Assembly: GCA_003342815.1 (NCBI GenBank)
Contig: PTEX01000297.1
Location: forward strand, 111,770 to 175,769
DNA: 64,000 nt
Origin: Eudromia elegans
Taxonomy: Eukaryota > Chordata > Aves > Tinamiformes > Tinamidae
Direction: 5' to 3'
Shown: piece after piece, positions 23,659 through 35,389 of the stretch
Numbering within the stretch: the stretch's first letter is position 1
Layout of the letters: the number at the start of each line of letters is the position of its first letter
Notes under the pieces: generated by a model
The model's input: only the letters and a program-made list of their open reading frames with translations
What the model was told of the DNA's origin: nothing
Databases searched by the model: none
Made by a program: the position numbers and the translations under genes

Positions 23659-25859
23659 AGGTTGCTTTGTGTGAAGATTTATGATGACAGTAATGATTAT
23701 CATAATAAATCCTTTCCTCTACATATCTGTAAACAGAGAAAAAAGAAAACATAAAAGAGAAATTCCAGGATTCTTCCAACAGTGTGGAAATGTTTCCAAC
23801 ACAGCTTATTTTCTTTCTTTCTTACTTACTTTTTATTTTTTTTTTTTCCCCAAGCAACTTTCAATTTTTAAAAAAACAAACTAAAAAAAGCCTTTTAATT
23901 GAATTTCAGTATGACTCTCTCTGGCCTAATTAATGCCATTATTCAAACACTCAACTGAGTAGGAAATTATTAATTGCTTCCCTGGTACATCTCTGGTGCT
24001 CATTGCCATAATATCTATGTCTAACGAACATTAACGAGTCTGTCTTCATAACTGCCACTTTTAGACATATACTGCTTTTACAGAAGGATTTTTTCTTAAA
24101 AAAAGTCACTTCTTAAGAGCATCTTTTGTGAAAGTCTTTACTCATTTAAAGGACATAAATCACATTCACCTATTTCCTGAAAAGTAGTGACTCTTTTAGT
24201 AATATGTGGTCATGGGATATCCACTGAAGGCCTCTGATTTATTCATCCCTGTTATCCCTGTAGAATACAGAGATGCTACTATGCCCATTTTATGAAGTTT
24301 TAAAGTGATTGGTTGAAGGTCACTCAGGAAACCACTATGCTACCTTTACCAAACATGGTTTGGTGTTTAAATGAGAGAACATGCAGCAGTTTTGAGGAGA
24401 TGGTGCATGAAACCCTAACTGAATCATTATTCCCAATAATGGCACTGACCTTTTGCAAGGACTGCTGTAAAACTAAGCAGGATCTGGAAAATATCTACAG
24501 GAATCATAAGTCACTTTGAAAATATCTCTTCCGGCAACCCATTACCTCCATTCTAACGTAAGTCCCAATTCAATATGAGTTGTCCCCAAAAGACTGAGGG
24601 GTATGAGAAAAATGGAAATGTGTTGACTTAGTTTTATGCCTAAACCACCTCTGACTGAACTATTGATCACATAAAGATGCTCATCTGGCTATATTGCTTG
24701 TGCTTGAAGACTAGCTGAAGGAAAGGTTGTTTTGAAAAGTATATTGCAAATAAAATCTCAAAAAGATAGACTATACTCGGTAATATTTTTCTGGATCTAA
24801 GAGACTGTACTGCTCTCTTTTTATGGCAAGCATGACATGCTCCCTTAGCCCTTTTTATTTTTAATATGTTACTCCTATTAATTTTTACCCTTTCTTTACA
24901 AAGCAGGAGGAATCTTTCCTTGTGCTTGCCCTAGGCTTTATAAACTCAAGAGCACACAAAGAGGAAGGAAGTAAATGTATTTTTGTGGTTGACTAAGGTT
25001 CACTCTTTATAGCACTGCATTCTCGCTGCTATAAAATGGTTGCTGGACTTTTTTAGTGTTTCCACTATAAAATGTTATTTGAATGGTTTAATGCTGCTGA
25101 TATTTTAAGTCACTCTAAGCAGAATTTCTTGTACGTCCAATTCAACCAACACTATATTCATTTTTATCCAAAGTTCACAGTACACTACTTTCTCAGAATG
25201 ATATTGGAAATGATTATAAGTAACTATTATTTGCTCCTTTAGAGGAGTGTGTATCAGAAAGCCATTTACTCTAAAATTATTAAAATAACTCAGAGACGAA
25301 ACTAGAACTCATTATTCTTTTTTCCTCTCCAACTCACAGGCACTATAACATCTCTGCAGAGGTTTTCTTACCTTTGGAGAATAAATATTTTTATATTTTA
25401 GACCATTCAAAACACACACAAACATAAAGGATGGAGAAATCTCCACTATAATATTGATGTTGGGAGAATTTGTGTTACTATTTGAGAGAAAAATTATCTG
25501 TCTCTGTATGAAATTTGGTGTCACACGTCCTGCATGAGAAGGTCATGGACCACTAAAGAGACTCCATTTCTTTCTAATGTATATCTATATATACACAAAT
25601 TTTCTAAAAATATGGTTACTTTCTGATGTAGTGAAAATTGAATGAAAATGAAATCAAAATTATTATGAAGTAAATAACGCCTCTTATTAAATATTTTGTA
25701 ATTCCCTGAAAGTTCTGAAAAAAAATTGGTCTGAGGATGACTCATTCAATAACAACTGAGAGGCAATTTTAAAGGAAAGATACTAAAAGTAGTTTCGAGG
25801 TGCTACTCATTTCTCCTCATTCCTTGCTCTCCTAATGGGTTTTTACATATTGCCCTGGA

Positions 25860-25990
25860 AAGTTGCAAACAAGTAGGACCTGAAGCTGCCATCGCTCATT
25901 GCATCTTGGTCTAAGAGCGAGTTGGAAGCCTTGTCGTGTCCGTGGGCTCCTCATACATTCATATACGACAGTTAGGCACTGGACTGGAGC
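25860..25990. promoter_or_regulatory. small CpG-enriched patch
   Basis: Several CpGs (ATCGC, AGCGAG, GTCGTGTCCG, TACGAC) cluster in about 100 bp of otherwise CpG-poor DNA. No frame or repeat explains it. It could be a constrained element, a small exon or a remnant of an unidentified insertion. Confidence is low. Confidence 0.2.
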
Positions 25991-27175
25991 TAGGCAAGGG
26001 AAAATAGTAAATCTAACTTAATAAAAAGATCAGGTGCACAAAATGCACTTGCTATATAATCATCATTAAATTTCTTTTTCCCTGATTCATTTAGGAGATA
26101 ACCTAACCTTACAGCAGCAAGTTTTGTCTTGGGAAGTACTATAATCTAAACTAGAACGGATGTTAAAACAAATCTCTGAATGTACATCAATGCAGGTGCT
26201 ACCTTCTGTGTCAGGCTCTACTTATGTGACCTACTAAATCCAATGGAGTTGTTTCCCCTCCGGACCTTTCCAATAGTTAAAATCTATACATGCACATGAG
26301 ACTTCATTTGTGAGGCCTGAGAACTTCTGTTATTTTTAAATGGAAAATGTCAGGATAAGCTTGGATGTTGGACCATGAGGTCATGATGTGCCACAGTCCT
26401 GCTACATCCCCTTGAACAACACTGTTAAGGGTATAGGAAAGAGGAAGTGGTAGTTTAGTGGACAGAGATCCTCTGGGCAAGCTTGCAGGAGACATTGGAG
26501 AGGGCTACAGGAAGCCTTAGTGATATCAGAGCCAGTCACCAAGCATCAAGCATTTCTGTCCTCCACTTTTCTTTTTGTTTTCGTTTTTGTTACGCCTTGC
26601 CTCTGACCACAAGAAGAGAAAACAAAGGTATAAAACCTCCATCCTTAAATCTAACAGGGAATAGGTCTTGCTGTTGCATGTATGTTGCATCACCATGCTT
26701 TAATTCAGCTTTAAAGGGGACCAGCTACTGTTTGCATTACTAGCAACAGGAATTTGGGAAAGGGAAGGATTTAAAAAAAAAAAGGTAAAATATTAGTAGG
26801 GTATATCTAAGCACAAACAAACCCAGGCACAATAGCAGGAACTAGCACAATCCTGTGATTTTCTCAGAGGCATTTTGTAAATAGAAAGGTACACAAAAGG
26901 CTTCAAATACCGATTACTGTTAACCAGGCACAATTCAGTGTTTTTAACAAAGCTATGCAGAAATAAACCTAAAACATGCCACATTATGCAACTTTCCTGG
27001 CATTACAGCCTCAGTAAAACAGGCAAAACTGGACCTTCATCCCTAAATGACTTAGGTGTTTCAATGGCTGTTGGGCCAAGGCCCTTTGGAATTGCTTAAG
27101 ATAACCCCACAAAAAAATTCTGAGCAGGAAACTCAGAACAACAACTTAATGGTATTCTGCCTAAAAGGTATAAAA

Positions 27176-27197
27176 ACATATATATACATATATATGT
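27176..27197. repeat. ACATATATAT double palindromic tract
   Basis: Alternating AT with a TACATA centre, self-complementary through most of its length. Simple repeat. Confidence 0.8.
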
Positions 27198-27494
27198 TCT
27201 TCTTTGCTGTGAAACCTGTACTCTAATTCACCAAGTGATGTATAAATAGGAAAATAGAGAGAGACTTCTTCTGTACAGCACTCAGTGACATAGACATTTT
27301 GTTCCCTAACTCTGTAATTCCAACAGTTAAGAATATGTTTCTCTTTTTATTCTCACTTTTTTTTTTTCCCTAATGTTTATTACAGACATAGACGTTTTTC
27401 TGAGATATAAAGGGAAACTCAGTAAATGCATCACCTAATGATAAATACCAACCTCAGGCTGCTGTTTTGCAGCCGAATGGGCTGAGGGCACAAG

Positions 27495-28004
27495 TCAAAC
27501 ATGATGAATGCCAAACAAAGCAAAGAGCCATTTGTGAGTCATGTGGCTCATGGTCTCCATGAGAGTCTTTACCATGCTTTCCCCACCCAACCTGGATCCC
27601 AGGCAGGCATCAAACATAGAAGTGGCCAAGGAAGGAAGCAGCTGCTTTGTGACGTTGAAATCACAAAGGGCAAAATATGAAGCATATGGGATCTGGGGTG
27701 GTACAGGAGTAAAGAAATAGAGATCCATGACTGATGGTACCCATGATTCAGGGACAGCTTGGAGCAAGGTGTTCAGAACAACACATATCCCACAGGTGAA
27801 AAGCAGATGGCTGCAGAAAAGCAGACAAATGAAACATGCAGAAGAGAGCAAAGTGGTGCTACTTACTAGGCATATGTCATCATCCCAGAAGATAAATCCC
27901 TGTCTCAGAAGGTCTGCTGGCCTTCCCAGGACAGGTAACTGGAGATTTGCCTTCCCAGGACACCTTCCTCTCAGATTATTACTGCAAAACAGCTGGTGCC
28001 TCAA
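27495..28004 (-). other. unrecognised 169-codon open frame
   Basis: One of the longest non-CR1 frames in the window, within a locally GC-richer segment (about 27480-28060). The product has a hydrophobic, Cys-rich stretch at roughly residues 48-80 that could span a membrane, then a Pro-rich region and a mixed C-terminus. It resembles no family I know. Read on the minus strand, the DNA also has splice-like words: a CTAGTAAGT donor-like site and a TTTTCTGCAG acceptor-like site about 60 bases apart. This is too short for a normal intron, but either could belong to a noncoding transcript. A frame of this length is only mildly unexpected in 64 kb searched six ways. Confidence 0.15.
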
Positions 28005-28096
28005 CCTTTACAGGGCCACTAAATCCCACTCCCTGAACCAGCTGCCTGAGCTCTTAAATTCCAATAAATCAAGAAAATTGACATTTCTAAAAATAC

Positions 28097-28113
28097 TTTT
28101 TTTTTTTTTTTTT
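28097..28113. repeat. poly-T tract (T17)
   Basis: Uninterrupted T run at the edge of the GC-richer segment. On the minus strand it would be a poly-A run upstream of the 169-codon frame, so it is not a tail for that frame. Confidence 0.85.
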
Positions 28114-28139
28114 AACCTATCCTGAGATAATTACAACCC

Positions 28140-28260
28140 AGGAGAATCAGAAGCATTTAGCGTACATGAAGCCTCCTGAAAGCCCTGGGGTGTGATTCAT
28201 CTTGCAATAACCACACCTCTTGCCTGACTGTCCCAGCTAATTATCAAATATCTTCCCATT
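28140..28260. promoter_or_regulatory. candidate conserved noncoding element
   Basis: This stretch has balanced, complex composition with words typical of constrained enhancers: AACCACACCTC (RUNX-like), AGCTAATTATC (homeodomain-like TAATTA/TAATTATC) and GATTCATC. No frame or repeat explains it. Conservation cannot be seen from one genome, so this is a texture-based guess. Confidence 0.2.
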
Positions 28261-30245
28261 TCTCTGCCTCCCTGTTCTTTACTCTCTTCCCCTCCCTTTA
28301 GAGGATTCCTGAGAAACCAAAAGCTGACACAAAGAAATGGGAACAATAGCTGAAAACTTTCCATTGTTCAGCTCCTGATGGAAGAGCTTCTGGGTCTTCC
28401 GGAGTGAAAGAAACGAAAATCCCCCAAATGTTTCTCTGGCACCTTGTTATCAATCTCACAGCACCAGCACAATCTAGGCACTGCTGGGAGTAAATACAGA
28501 AAATAGCAACAAATGAAGGATTGCAAAATGGCAATGCAACAGATGGAGAAAACTAGCTGTGGTTCCACTTTGTGGAGGGGAGAAGGCTGGCTTTGATGGG
28601 AAATTGGTGGAATAAATACATCCTCAAGGAGGCAAGTCGGTACAGGGACTGAGTTTCCGCTGAGAGTGTAGATGCCCTAGGAAGTAGGTGGTATTTTAAC
28701 TGTGTGGAGTGGACCCTAGCCTTGATATTTCAACTAGAAAGTGAGCAAAGTAAATTGCAGTGATTTCCACATCTCTCAGCTGCACTTTCAAAATTAAGAA
28801 ATAAAAAGCCGTGACATATCTTTTGGCTGCCTGTTGGGAATCACTGTCTCGATGCCATCAGAAAATCGTATTCTTTTTTTCTGCAAAATGTTTCAGAGTT
28901 GTCCCATAATTTATCTATGAACCAGACTATAAAAACTACCTACCATAGAGCAAAATTGTGACTTGAAGTGTAACCTAATTCTGAAAGCATAAAAGGGTGC
29001 ACTTGGACTATCTAGGATAAAGACTTGGGGACAGACAACCTTATCTTCAAGACAACAGTCAACTGTCTTGAAATAGGTGGAAAGCCACAACTCTCTAATG
29101 GTGATTTTGTACTTTCCTCTGAACTGGCTGTCCATGGCCATAGCTGGAGGCAAGACATTGCTCTGGAAAAAGTCTTCATCTGATCCATAGTGAGATCCTA
29201 TGGTATCTGGGCTCCATACTTATTCATCAGTTCTTCTGGCTGCACGAGCTTGTTATCCCTCTAATATTAGAAGGTATTTAATTAAATCCATCCACTCTCT
29301 TTAGTATTACACATAGCAATTACCTTAATGTTGAATACAATTGTTACATTTCTGAATGTTAATTCTAGAGCTAGTTTTTGCCTCCCCAGCCTCATTTTCA
29401 TATTCACTTGTGTTTATGAAGAAGTAATGGCAAAGTGGGTCTTGATGAAGCATCTAGGCTAAGTGAGAACCCCTCTACTGACAATGGAAAAGACCATAAG
29501 CAGATTCCCAGTCTATTGATTTGTGATGTGGAAAGATCGTCAACAAAGAGAAATTTGCTTCATCAGTCTCAAATATACATGATATATAAATTATTTTCTG
29601 TACACTACTTTTTATGTAGCTAATATATTATTTGGAAGTTTAATACATATTGGTGGTAAAATTTAGTGCATTGCGTTGATGACACATTTTACACACCAGA
29701 GAACATAAGAAGAGATAAAGAAAGATGAAGAAACTATTGAACAATCTGTAAATTATATTTTGATAATGGAGTTGCCCCCTCTCCTTTTTTTTCCTGAAGA
29801 TACTAAACCTGTGAACTGCAGGGACCTTTGCATACATAACTATATTAAAGAGCTAATTAATAGATAAGGTCCCAATAAATAATACTCCTTAATATGTGAC
29901 ATTGTTTGATCTTTTTAGAATACAGCTCACTGTAAGGACTTTCGCATAACTCCGTTAGTACCACCAAAAAAACAGAGGTGATTCTTTTCTGGGTGTGGAG
30001 AAGCATTTGAAAAAGAAGACAAATGTTCTCAAACTAGAAACTAAAATCAAAAAAGATGTCAATAACAGAGAATTTTGAAGATCTGAATTCCTTCTTGTAT
30101 GTTCCTCGATTTTATAATACTGACTCTAGATACAGTGAGACTGGAATAATTTGATGTGTTGTTGCTTCTATAATATAAGCCATGATTTTCATGTTGAAGA
30201 GGATGGCTGAAAGAGACAAGTTGACAGATATAAATGTAGGTGTGC

Positions 30246-30271
30246 ATATATACATATATATATGTATATAT
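30246..30271. repeat. (TA)n tract
   Basis: Alternating AT with CATA/TGTA interruptions. Simple repeat. Confidence 0.8.
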
Positions 30272-30307
30272 TTCTTTTTCTGTCAGAAAATAGCCATTTT
30301 GCTTAAC

Positions 30308-30349
30308 TTCAAATGTTATGACTGAAAATTCAAATGTTATGATTGAAAA
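30308..30349. repeat. 21-bp tandem duplication
   Basis: TTCAAATGTTATGACTGAAA (plus one A) is followed directly by the same 21-mer with a single C-to-T change. A recent or conserved short tandem duplication. Confidence 0.85.
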
Positions 30350-30700
30350 ATTTTCAGTGCAGTTGAACTTCACAGCCCTGGGAGATCCGCATGGAGTAAG
30401 AGTGTAAAAGTCTGTGAAGGTGTAGAACAAAGTAACTTGCTGAAACACTCTGAAAACCCATAAGCAATGACATTAAAAAGCATTGAGAGGAATTCATAAC
30501 ATGATAGTGGGGAAAACAGAATTAGTAGTTGCTGTAGATGTCACCCATGCAAAGCTAAATAAATTTTAGTAGGAGAAGTGACTTTGCACACATTGGGCAT
30601 TAAATGGCAAAATAAGAGAAAACAATACAAATAACGCCCTTTCGGACAAGGACTCATTTTTGAAAACAAACTCAATTTTATTTCTGAGGAAAGATCACAG

Positions 30701-30729
30701 AAAAAAAAAAGAAATTTTTTTTTTTTTTT
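30701..30729. repeat. A10-G-AAA-T15 snapback tract
   Basis: Ten A, then GAAA, then fifteen T, immediately followed by CAG. The A and T runs can pair as a hairpin. Likely simple sequence. Confidence 0.8.
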
Positions 30730-31259
30730 CAGCATATATGTCAGCTGGATTTCCCATCCTAAATCTCCAGGATGCCTCAGCATCCCCAGAGGCTTATAAA
30801 ATCCTTCCTTTTGATTCCTCTGCATGCCAGAATGGCCCAGCAGAGGAGAAGGTGAAGAGGATAATAGAATTGGAAGTATGTAAGGAGTTTCCTATTCCAA
30901 ACTTTTCCTTCATTTTCCTATGAACATGGAAGCGGTCATATTATTTTTAAGGAAGTGGACTGTCATTCTGACTCCCAATATTCAATCGGTGTTCAGCATT
31001 ACACCTCATTGCAAATTAAGTGGTTCCTAAGTGTTCAGTTGTGCTATATATCCTTTTTCTAACATACAGATTTCCCTTTACATTATGTACAAATTACGGA
31101 TTATTACAGATTAAACAAGTTATCAATAAAAAAAAAAATAATTAAAATCATTCCAAGAAAAGGAAAAACTAATAAAATATAAACAGGGTTACCTAAAATC
31201 CCCTTAGACTAAGGTCAGGGAAGCCTCTGTATTCCTTACATATGCAAATGGCAATCTAT

Positions 31260-31700
31260 CTCCTTGGGAGAAAAGATTTAGAGGCACCTTATTCGGCACA
31301 AAGTGCCAAGCACAGTTGAAGAGAGCTTGAAAATTTTAGGTGAAAAGCAATGCTATGAAATGATAAATTTCATAGTATCTCTTCTTTTAGACATGGTAGC
31401 TGTATACAAGATTAGCATTTTAGGAAGGATTTTGCAGAGCACAGGGATTCAAACAGTTGTTCAGATCAGCTGGCTGCTTTTGAAAATGCCAGCCGTAACT
31501 GTTCCTCTTTCAGAAGGGTTGTGTGCTACGCTCTGTTTATATTCCGAAATCATTGCTGGAAAAGCATTGTTTATTTTGGGATGCAGTTAAGGCGTTGGTA
31601 GTGTGATGAAATATGCATTTCCATCTGTTTGATCTGAATAATCCTCTTACATCTATAATGCATTCAGCATAAGTGTTATGATATCTTTAGCCATTAATTC
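31260..31700. promoter_or_regulatory. candidate conserved noncoding element
   Basis: Complex sequence with few low-complexity words. It includes AAATATGCATTTCC (POU-like), CATCTGTTTGATC and CATAATGCATTC. A 95-codon frame (31303-31590, plus) overlaps but its product is not recognised. It is flagged as a regulatory candidate by texture only. Confidence 0.2.
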
Positions 31701-32489
31701 CCCTGACATTAAGTGTTTGGGATTTGAATATGAGGCAGCAAATTAGTGCATAGCTGCACTTAGCAAACACACTTAGTTTTAAGCAAGAATTGTGGAATTT
31801 TTTGTTTCTTCCCTCTCTCAGAATTTCCGCTTTTTGTCTCAAACAAAAGAGTGATGAACCAGTCCTTTTTGCTTTTTTGTTATTTAATTTTTTTTTTAAC
31901 TGAAAGAACTGATGTTGCTTCACAAAGTGGTGATGAGAGAGCAAATTTTAATTCCTCTTTTAACTTTGAAGTGACCCTTGGAGGATTCAGCAAGTTGAAA
32001 AGGCACCGCTGCAAGGATAAATCCAGCATGCTTTGCAGAAGGCTGGCACTGATCAAACTACAATAGTGTAAGAAACAATTCATCTCCCCAGTATCTCGCC
32101 TTTCATTGTTGAAAGATTTCATGAGGAGCAGAATATTTTTCTCATTGCCACCTTCACAAGAGATTTGCGGTGCAGATACGTGAAAGCATCTTCCCAGCAC
32201 ACTTAGCCAAACCATTCTTTATAGCACCTTTGTTCTCTCTGCAGGAGCCACCTTCTTTCTTAGGAGAGGAACTAAACACTCATTAAATTTCTTAATACTT
32301 ATTGAAGAGCTTCTGACTGGAAACAGCTTTGTCAACACTTTCCAGTTTTATTGACATAGTTTTCTTCACTGTCTTTTTTTTTTCTGGAACTCACATCTTT
32401 GAACTTACACGAACAGCCTTGCAATCATTTCCTCCTCATTTTTTTTTCCATTTATCTAAGCCTCCCTTCTTTATTCTCCAGATTTCTTA

Positions 32490-32566
32490 ATATTTTTCTT
32501 TTTCTCTCTCTCTTTCTTTTTCTCTCTCTTTCTCTTTTTCTTGCTAGTCTTTGTATTTCAGGTAAT
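32490..32566 (+). repeat. long CT-rich tract ending in tandem acceptor-like AGs
   Basis: About 55 bases made only of C and T (CTCTCTCT, TTTCTTTTTC) run into TTGCTAG, then TCTTTGTATTTCAG and GTAATG. Simple pyrimidine repeat. In plus orientation it would be a very strong splice acceptor, but no supported exon follows. Confidence 0.75.
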
Positions 32567-32747
32567 GTTTAACACCTTCCAATGAAAAGCCTTCCTTTCA
32601 CATCCCCAAATTTGTGCCACAGATTCCTTTGTTAACAGACTGACAGGAGAGAATTCTTGAAGCCTAGCTCTACTGCTGACTCTGACTTCATAATGCTCAC
32701 AGAAACAAAAGCTTTCTGTAGTTCATTTGAGGTTCATTTTTATTAAG

Positions 32748-32764
32748 AAAAAAAAAAAAAAAAA
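32748..32764. repeat. poly-A tract (A17)
   Basis: Uninterrupted A run just upstream of the candidate element at 32770-33060. Confidence 0.85.
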
Positions 32765-32769
32765 CAGTC

Positions 32770-33060
32770 ATTCAGAGACTTTCATCCGAAATAATTTGCA
32801 TTGTTAATGTGGTCTCTGCATTCAAGGACATAAAACAGCTGTGCAAAACAACCATGGACAATGTAATGTCTTGAAATCCATGCCAGTCTTGCATTCATTT
32901 AGGACATTGGAAAGATTCCTGCAGAATTCTCTACCTCTGGTTCATATTTTTTTAGTATTATCCTGAAAACAATGAAAAGACACTATATAATTCATAGGGA
33001 GTTTTTTATGTCTTTGTACCATGGTGCAAATAAACCCTTTTCAGATTATTACACCCTATC
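32770..33060. promoter_or_regulatory. candidate conserved noncoding element with octamer site
   Basis: A perfect octamer motif ATTTGCAT lies at 32794-32801 within AATAATTTGCATTGTTAATG, a POU/homeodomain-like cluster. Further on are an E-box (CAGCTG in AAACAGCTGTGC) and CCATGGACAATG (SOX-like ACAATG). No frame or repeat explains the stretch. Single motifs occur by chance every few tens of kb, so the cluster rather than any one word is the argument. Confidence 0.25.
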
Positions 33061-33079
33061 TGTTTCTCTCTGGAGGAGC

Positions 33080-33560
33080 TGTGACTACAGTAAGGCTTGC
33101 CCCGAAAATGAGTTATAATTTCAGTTTCAGACAACCTGAAGCATTGCTAATATCATCAACAACTCCAGGGCAGACAGGCGTCATTAGCTAACTCGTGGAT
33201 CTCTGCAAGCTGACCAGCTCTGCACCAGGAAAAGATTTGAGCATCACCAATAAAGAACTGCCATTAAAAAGTGCTTTGTTGGTAGTACTAGTATTTTAAA
33301 CAAAGAGAGAGAAACCTTATCAGATATAATGCTCATATTCTAGCTGCCTTTACAAGGTAATCAATTTCTTTAAATTAGCTCCTAAGATTTCCACCAGCAT
33401 CCTGCAGGGATTTTATTAAAGTTCATGCGTGGTAGGTGACCAGTTTTTGCACGTCTCTTGGGTAGTGGCTTAAGACAGGATTCATTATGTCACAGCAGGT
33501 AGATCAAAGATAATTGTTAGTGTCCTTTGAAACAGAGGCACTAGCAAGGAATAAAAGTCA
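33080..33560. promoter_or_regulatory. candidate conserved noncoding element with TCF/LEF-like site
   Basis: A long stretch without stretches of simple sequence. It includes GTCATTAGCTAACTCG, TACAAGGTAATCAATTTC, and at 33503-33509 ATCAAAG directly followed by ATAATTG. A TCF/LEF site next to a homeodomain word is a common arrangement in developmental enhancers. Also seen are CTTTGAAAC and TATCAGATA (GATA). This is inference from composition and motif density. Confidence 0.28.
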
Positions 33561-35068
33561 CATACTTGATTGTAGTTACAACGCAAACCATTAAATGTCT
33601 ATTATCCAACTTAAAAGTTATTGTGTGTCCATTAAGTAAACATTGAATAAGCAAAATGGAATTATAGAAGGGTAAGAAATTTTGTAACACTCCCTCTCCA
33701 ACAGGAAATCACAATATTTTGTTTCCTCAGCCTGCAAAAGAAGAGCAATAATCTAAATGCAACCCCTTTCAAAACTCTATTTTGGAAAATCCTGCTTGCT
33801 CCTGTGATAGGAAAATAAACTAGTCTGGTTAAATACCATTATTAAGATACTAGACCAAATGCTATCTATTATTATTGTGTCAATCATCTGAGAAAAAAAA
33901 AATAGACGGTATTTTACCAGGCTAGTAAATTTTCATAGCTATTTTGCAGGACTGATTGCTATTTACACAGAGTAAATATTAGGTATTCCATTTATCCTTC
34001 TGAGAAGTTAAAAAACCTTTTGCCTGTCACTATCTCCTTTATCCATTTATTCTATTTTTTTGATATTATACAGTAGGAGCTGAAATACTCTGAAAAAATA
34101 TTTTAAAGAGTCTGCTCAGATTGACAGAACTCTCTTAGTAACACATATATGGTAAAATTCCTTCTGACCATCAGCTGCAATTCGTTTATGACTTTGTCTG
34201 CAGGGAATATTGATAAATTAATTTTTTTTTAATGCGTCTTGTTCACTATTGCTTAATATACACGAATAATTTCCCTCATCTGAGCTCTCTTCAAACTGTG
34301 AGTCTGAAATAAAGACATTTTTGTTCAGATTTGAGATAACAGTGCTTCTGTTAAGAAATAAAATAAGATTTTACAGTTCTTCCATTTATTTATAGCATCT
34401 GTCAAGTACCTTTAAATAGATTCAGTCCTCCGTGCCAAGCAAGATTCCTGAATATTATACAAGCATACAGATTTTTATATTGCTCTTCTGTAGATTTGTA
34501 GGTTACAATCAGTAAATTAGGAATTAACACTTTATTTTCTTTATATTCTATTAGAATAACAAAGAGTGGCACATAAGAGAAATCCTGCTAAGATCCATAG
34601 CAATACTTTCTTCACCATGTTATTTTGAGCCATCAGCAGACCTAATTTTGAACAAAGCTTGTGTTGTTTGTTTATTTCTGTGTCAAAGTTTTGGGGATAG
34701 CTTGGAAGGTTTATTAGATAAGAGATATACTTTCTGGTCTGAAATTCAAATTTGAAATAAGATTTCAGTAAGAATCACTGACTAAAGGACAAATTATCTA
34801 AATGTATGACCACTTGTGTCAATTTTTAAGTGTTACTCTGTTCAACCCAGTTAGTTTTGTTTTGCGCAAGAACACATTTGACTCTTAAAATATCTCCTTG
34901 TACTGCTAAAACCAGCCCAATGGAAAAGTGAGATTATGAATAAATATTCATTGCAAAACAAATACATCCTTATTAAAAGTCAGTTTCTTCAGATGTGTTA
35001 TAGCTTATTCATTCATGAAAAAATGAAGTAATGATAACTGGATACAGATTAAATATTTTTGTCTTTTT

Positions 35069-35098
35069 TAAAAAAAAAAAAAAATATGTGTATATGTA
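35069..35098. repeat. poly-A followed by TATG repeats
   Basis: About 15 A and then TATGTGTATATGTAT. Simple compound repeat. Confidence 0.8.
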
Positions 35099-35372
35099 TC
35101 TCAGTTATAGGAATAAGACCAGTAAATATGTAGTTTAGGATTCTAGCTCCATCAGTCAGCTAGTAATGATATTCACATAAAAAGATAAGGACAACATGAA
35201 TGTAATGATCATTTTTTTGATGTAGTTTTCCAGATTGCAGCAGTTTGCAATTTGCTTCAATAGAGTTTGCAGATGGATTATCACATATAATAGTCACTAC
35301 TGACCTTATTCCCCATAAATTTTCTAATGTCCACAACTGAAAGTTGAAATTTAATCTATCAGAAAAATATGC

Positions 35373-35389
35373 AAAAAAAAAAAAAAAAA
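35373..35389. repeat. poly-A tract (A17)
   Basis: Uninterrupted A run. Confidence 0.9.

Larger units (their letters stand above)
22335..27490. other. noncoding interval
   Basis: No recognisable gene. Sequence at 22416-22610 is somewhat GC-richer and open in one frame (71 codons from 22395) but the product is unknown. A strong (TTTG/TTTTTG) pyrimidine tract ending in CAG at about 22730-22753 would serve as a splice acceptor, but no good downstream donor pairs with it. A small CpG-enriched patch at 25860-25990 is listed separately. Confidence 0.55.
28261..31250. other. noncoding interval
   Basis: No recognisable gene. It contains the (TA)n tract near 30246-30271, a 21-bp tandem duplication and an A-tract/T-tract inverted pair (listed). 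Overlapping short frames near 28298-28568 and 30059-30448 are not recognised. Confidence 0.6.

Noticed and set aside
30059..30448. 129-codon minus-strand frame
   Set aside because: It runs through a TA microsatellite and a tandem duplication and has no recognisable domain.
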